DNA from: Gloeopeniophorella convolvens | Lineage: Eukaryota; Basidiomycota; Agaricomycetes; Russulales | Assembly: GCA_022496205.1 (NCBI GenBank) | Contig: WTXD01000013.1 | Location: 248,001 to 312,000, forward strand | Direction: 5' to 3' | Length of the DNA: 64,000 bases | Part shown: positions 58,994-64,000 of the stretch, one piece after another | How the letters are laid out: each line of letters begins with the position of its first letter | Numbering within the stretch: position 1 is the first letter of the stretch | Notes under the pieces: model-generated | Seen by the model: only the letters and a program-made list of their open reading frames with translations | Databases searched by the model: none | What the model was told of the DNA's origin: nothing | Translations under genes and position numbers: made by a program

Positions 58994-61566
58994 TCAGAAG
59001 AGAGCGAGCCATAGTCCGGTACCAAAGGTCAAAATGAGCAAAGTAGGCCAGCTGACAGCTTTAGTCGGACGCGCGGCGCTCGGCTTCTTGTCATCAGTCG
59101 TCGCAGACGGCGCGAGGTCCTTGGCGAAGTAGGGAGCTGGTAAAGGCGCCGGAGGCTGAACCTGCTGTTGACCGATCTGGCCCGACCCTACCATAATTTG
59201 CACACCAAAAGACGGAACATCATTGACGATGACAAATAGAACTGAAGACACGCTGGTGAGTCCATTGAATCCGATGCAAATTCAAACGGGGTGTTGCTTA
59301 CAGGCTGGGCCGGGTGGAAAGATTGCGGGATTGGGAGGAAGTCCGCTGCAATGGAGTATTGCTGAACCATTCGCGTTCGTCGTGTATGATGTTTCTAGCT
59401 CGACAAGGCGTTGTCCCATATTCTACGAGGGATGCGTCTTCATACGAGACGTGCAGTAATCAGATTGATACGAACCATGGTATGTGTGGAGAATCCCATG
59501 CGCATCACGACAACCTTGGCACGTTTGATGTTCTCGGTGTTGTTGAATAGATCATCCGTCGACAGAGACAGGTTGAAGAAAGAACCGCCGTATCCCACAG
59601 TAGGGGGTATTCCACTAGGAAGAGGCCTCCGTTTATCGAAGTATGCTGGGTAGAACTTTTCGACACGATATTCAGTAGGGTACTGGACACCCGAGATGTT
59701 GAAGTCTGAGTTGGGATTCGAGCCGGCAACGAGGACCGAACCTAGACAGGATTGTCTCAACTCCATAAATAATATGCCTGAGTCGGAGCTCACCGTCAGG
59801 TAGGAGGGTTGCAGTGGAGTGATACATCCTAGGTATGGTGCTTGCAGCCAGCCCGTCGCGAGACCACTGGGAACCAGCAGGCGCGGATGAGTTGTAGATG
59901 GTCGGAGCCAGGATGGGATGATCCGCATACGATTGGCCGATAGCCCAGGATTCGTTCCCGTAACCAGCAACACCTAAACAATGTCAACCAGGCCCCTAGG
60001 CTATAACAATGAGAGAACGACGTACCAGTACTTGCCCCATTGAGACAAAGGATCTGAGAGGTGGGCAACAGTATTAAATTCCCCATAGTCCTGCCTTCAG
60101 GGAGAGGGTCAACGTGGACGTAAGCCCCAGAGAGGTCCGGAGTGATTTGTACACAAGACGGAGATGCTGCGTGCTGAGGAAGGTTCCAGTTCATCACCCA
60201 TCTGATAGGAAATGAGATGCTTCATCTTGTTGAACGGAAGGTACGAATACGCACGGATTCGATCCAATATCGGTGCCCCCGCAAAACATGATTGTGGCTG
60301 TCCAGTTATTCGACGGGCTCAGAGGCAGCATGACGACACCTGCACTTGCGGGATACGTCCTAACGGCATCAGGGATGTCGTCTATCCGGTATTCAACGCC
60401 CTGTTGGTAGTCAAGGACCGCTGTCTGCCAGTTTGCTTGGACCAGGAGACGGCCGGACGGAAGCAAAAACGTGAGCGGGTACAGATTCAGGGGGAGGGTA
60501 TTGGTCAAGATGGGAGAAGTGACTGGATTGCCGCGAGGTGGAAGGAACTCATACGTTGGGTTTGTTTGAGCTGCGTCATTGACGAACCCACCCCATTCGC
60601 AGCCACCTATCTGGATTGTATCGTAAGAATCGAGAAGAGGGGATTGAGGAACAAGGGCTCAACGATAATCAAACTTCCGTCCTCCAAGGTCTCACTGGTG
60701 GTCCAGTCAGCGACAAAGCTGGCACTTCTCTCCGAAACCTACACGGAAGGATACCACCGCCGGGTACTCATGGAGCCAGCTAGGGTCCAGTCGCACTTGC
60801 TGTCGTCGCATGTGTCCAGAAACCTGTACGACACAGCTGGTTGGCACCATTTCCGCTCGAGATAGGTAATTAAGTATCATACCGAATCCTAGGAAGGTAG
60901 AGGCCGTGTGAGTGGGGAATGCTAGGAAAGCCACCACTGACGTACGATTTACCACCATCAGGGTCATTGTACGGCGCTCCGCCATTCTGGCTCATGGCTG
61001 TGGCCCCGCCGTAGGTCACCCCTTGATTTCCACCTATGTTTACCCAGGTCCCGTTTCCAAGTACATTCCCTCCCTTTCTGGAGTTAGTTGTTCACGTCCG
61101 CCGTAGTATATGTGGACACCCGCACAGCACAAAATGAATTCGTGACCACGTCCATCGGCCTGCCTCGATTGCTACTGACAGAATATTCTGAATAGAACCA
61201 AGCTTGTCAGGACGTGCCCACGGCGGGCAATCAGAGGTTGAGGATACCTGCTGCCCATGCAGGGTGCCCATGAACCGATGTAGGATTATTCTCCGTCTTG
61301 TCCACAAAGTACACTTTGTCTGCAGTACCGAGGAATAGCTGACGGGTCGGCGCCGGCGCAACAATCAGTCTACATTCGATGGACTGTCATGGAAAGAATG
61401 CGGGAATTACCTGCTGAGCGCTGGCTATGCTGTCTCCTACGATCTCAAAGGACCCAGCTTTACCCATTGAGTTGATTGGGTCCCCGGATGGCGGCGAAGA
61501 CGTCTGTACGAGCGCCGCGTTGACCGCTACAACAGCAGCACAGCATGAGCGTAGGCTGTATCTCAT
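58994..61566 (-). CDS. glx: Glyoxal oxidase, copper radical oxidase (GPI-anchored type)
   Basis: Extracellular enzyme oxidising aldehydes such as glyoxal and making hydrogen peroxide for ligninolytic peroxidases. Twelve exons: 61566-61411, 61338-61248, 61187-61126, 61073-60946, 60823-60743, 60694-60664, 60610-60255, 60201-60026, 59973-59794, 59741-59476, 59422-59302, 59241-58994; 631 residues. Signal peptide MRYSLRSCCAAVVAVNAALV. Active-site residues are visible: Cys of NSFCAGG (about C102) expected to crosslink to Tyr of RRWYPS (about Y170), ligands Tyr-His of RMYHS (Y411, H412) and His of STHTMNMGQR (H507). The C-terminus is a Pro/Ser linker plus hydrophobic SWPTLLILTFGTGLWLALF, suggesting a GPI anchor. 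A minus-strand TATATAT is 165 bases upstream. Confidence 0.95.
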
Positions 61567-62602
61567 ATGAAAGGAGCGTTGAGGTAAAAATGTTCGTCGG
61601 AAGAGTCGCGACTTTAGAGTTTGCTATCAAGAGGGGCCGAGGGGGAGGGGGCGCAGCGCGCTCAAGGGAGCCGAGTACGCAGGAGTCGTTGAGCAAGAGC
61701 TGGAGGTCAGAAAGAATCCAAACTCAGGCCATATATACGTGTTTGCAGTTTTGGCATGCGATATGCGTAAGTTATCGACCCCAGTGACGTCGCTGTCTCT
61801 TCCCATGTATTGCTTGCTCGGTGCGCCGGGTGCGCTCCTGCAGTCGTCCTCAAGCTACCGCCCTCGCTGGTAATGACACTCAGATGGGCACCACACGCGA
61901 GCAGCATAGCCATGATGAGCGGTGATGGCGCTGAGCTGGCGCCGGGGAAGCCTGACCCGAAAGAAGCTCACCCGATCCCGCCTCGAGGTTGGGACCTCTA
62001 GAAACTTTCGACCCCACGGCGGTCGGACCTTGGAGAAAACATGACAGGCCCAGTAGCAAACTTCCCATAGGCGGGGTTGATGTTGACGTTGAGACGCTGA
62101 GTGTGGCTGAGATCAAAGCACTGGCAGACTCGTGGGTTGCAGCGGCGATGAGGGGACGCTGGCCATCGGCGGCGGCCGGGCTTAGACGTTAGACCTGTGC
62201 CGGCGACTAACTTGGTCTCCTAAATGCAGACGCCGGATTACGTCAACCCTGGTTTCTCGTCTGGCTGGCAACCACTTTCAATGAACGGGCTGTCAAAGTT
62301 GCGCAGCAAACGTGCCGCGTCGAGCGTTCGAGGATCCAGAAATCCAACGTCAATACCTGGACACCTGATACCCAAGCCCGAGCTCTCAAGATGCACAGCC
62401 CGATGATGCTGCCAGCTACTCAGGATTCACACCACAAGCCGCAACTAGTACAAAATGGACAGTCAATCGCAAGGTCAATCGACATTTACCTGTCGGTTTC
62501 GTCGCATTCCTTTACCATCCTCCTCTCGCGGATCCCGCAAGGGGAAGACCGCTCATTCTTTCTCACAGGCCTACTCCGTAGCTTCTTATCTGGTATCTCT
62601 CA
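61567..62602. other. Divergent promoter region
   Basis: Shared by glyoxal oxidase (minus) and the Git3-like receptor (plus), about 1 kb. Apart from the TATA box nothing specific identified. Confidence 0.45.
61731..61737 (-). promoter_or_regulatory. TATA box of glyoxal oxidase
   Basis: TATATAT on the minus strand, about 165 bases upstream of the ATG. Confidence 0.45.
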
Positions 62603-64000
62603 ATGGCGGATTTCACCAACATTGATTGGACAGCCAACGGGACAGTGTGCAAAGCGCAGCAGCTTATCTCCTCCCTCGAGCTGAATCCCACCATCACATG
62701 CCTGACGCACGGTCAGAGTATCGGCCTGGCAGTAAGTTTGTGGTCCACAGCCTATCCCGCCATCGTCTTGTTACTCAGTGAGTAGTTGACAGCGGAGGCA
62801 TCCTTCATCAGCCTATCTGCGGTCCTCGTTGTGTTCATCTTGATCTGGGTACGTCTGAACAACTGCTGTGGTACAGCTCAGGCCTGACAAGTGTCTGTCT
62901 CAGAGAAATGTCAGGCGTTATCAGAGGAGTTTCCCAAACGGTGGTTGGAGGTTATTGCGAGTGCCATTCGACATCTACATGGTGTGTGGGATCATCTATC
63001 AGCGCATTCCCTGCCTAATATCTGTCGTGTGATAGCTCTCGTTGTTTGGGTTCGATATCATGCAAGCTATGGGGGGCGTCCTCGATGTTCGTTGGGCGCA
63101 TGGCGGTATTGTCCGGACTGGATCCTACTGTACCGCACAAGGGGTCATTCAACAGATCGGCGAATTGGGGGTTGCGCTTATCACCATCGTATGTCCCTCG
63201 GTGTTGCGGTTGGAGGCATCGGCTGACCAACGCTTAGATACTCACAGTCCATACTTTTGTGGCCGCCATTTGGAGGGTTGGACTTCGAGCATGTCGATTC
63301 GCCTTTGCAATAGTCGGCCTCGCCTGGGTGTTCGTTGCGCTCTGGGTTGGCATTGGACCTAGCATTCATAAGCATTATGAGGCGCCTACACCGGTACGTT
63401 CGTGTCGTAGCTCTTGTGCTTCCATGTGAATCTCGGTTCACTAACACCTCGTAGTACTGGTGCTGGATTAGCTCTCAATTCTCCGGCCAACGCCTCGCTG
63501 GTGAATATATCTGGATCTGGTTTGCATTGTTTTCCTCCCTGGTGATGTACATCCTATTGTACTTCTGGACGGAAGGCCGTCTCTCTGTGGATGAAGACAA
63601 GTGGTACAAATTCTACACTCACAAACCTGAGCAACGACTCGCATACTCCCAGAGACGTGCAGCGCTCGGTATGCTTGCGTGGGTTCCCCTATGTTCCCAC
63701 TTGGAATACAACTCACATGTCATTCAGGTACCCCCTTGCATACTCTGTTGTCGTCCTTCCGGTGTCCGTTGCACGTTGGCTGTTGTTCAACCATCAAGCG
63801 GTTCCTTCGGCAGTTACCTTTCTTGCTGTTTCCATATTCAATCTCTCAGGTGCCATCAATGTACTTCTGCTCGTCATCATCCGTCCCCGACTTCTTCTGT
63901 TCATTCCTCCCGGATCCTCCGTCAAGACCGAGGCGAACATCAGCCAGCCTGCTCTCAACAACTCTGCAGCGCCCGCTGGTGCTACCAAATCCGACCAAAA
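62603..64000 (+). CDS. Git3-like G protein-coupled receptor (3' partial)
   Basis: Plasma-membrane receptor resembling the fungal Git3/Gpr1 glucose-receptor class that signals through cAMP. Exons 62603-62731, 62786-62848, 62904-62981, 63036-63188, 63238-63393, 63455-63678, 63728->64000. Helices visible in order: SFISLSAVLVVFILIW, a segment ending LFGFDIMQAMGG, the ELGVALITIILTVHTFVAAI span, FAIVGLAWVFVALWVGIG, WIWFALFSSLVMYILLYFW, AYPLAYSVVVLPVSVARWLL and IFNLSGAINVLLLVIIRP. Cys of SYCTAQ may pair with a Cys in YWCWISSQ. The C-terminal tail begins with a polar stretch and runs off the window. Ligand is unknown. Confidence 0.85.

Overview
This 64 kb window is nuclear DNA from a filamentous basidiomycete, most likely an Agaricomycete of the wood- or litter-decaying kind. 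The evidence is dense gene packing, intron-rich genes (mostly 45-70 nt introns), basidiomycete-type protein families, and two secreted lignocellulose enzymes: a CBM1-tagged GH5 mannanase and a glyoxal oxidase. I rebuilt 27 protein genes by hand from open frames, splice sites, phase continuity and family motifs. 25 are complete, one is cut at the left edge and one at the right edge. No rRNA, tRNA, CRISPR or bacterial-type operon was seen.

Layout. 1-10 kb: the end of a Sec7/PH ARF exchange factor, an AreA/NIT2-type nitrogen GATA factor, a 3 kb gene-free pyrimidine-rich gap, and a signal peptide peptidase. 10-20 kb: GH5 mannanase, gamma-glutamyltranspeptidase, an unknown Ser/Pro-rich protein, and a UPF0643-like protein. 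20-32 kb: a 21.3 kDa complex I subunit, a small membrane protein, a Cus2/Tat-SF1 splicing factor, a short-chain dehydrogenase, a type II PI 4-kinase (LSB6) and an SSU1-type sulfite pump. 33-40 kb: an unknown conserved protein, then two I9-type protease inhibitor paralogues on the same strand, with a repeat-rich block between them. That block holds a foldback repeat directly abutting a ~1.8 kb inverted-repeat element that carries inverted telomere-like arrays. 40-52 kb: 3-methyladenine DNA glycosylase, cytosine deaminase, a protein kinase with unusual motifs, the PSST subunit of complex I, and a large disordered protein. 52-64 kb: an HSL-type hydrolase, a 224 bp MITE-like element, Mnd1, a 7-TM protein, glyoxal oxidase, and a Git3-like receptor running off the right edge.

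The genes are mostly independent housekeeping, signalling and secreted functions rather than one pathway. Loose themes are nutrient sensing (GATA factor, glucose-receptor-like GPCR), plant-polymer attack (mannanase, glyoxal oxidase), respiration (two complex I subunits), sulfur and glutathione handling (SSU1, GGT), and DNA repair or meiosis (glycosylase, Mnd1). The least explained material is the 36.6-38.6 kb repeat block, the tiny exons, two GC-AG introns, and three long proteins with no recognisable domain. Exon borders were inferred by eye without transcript data.
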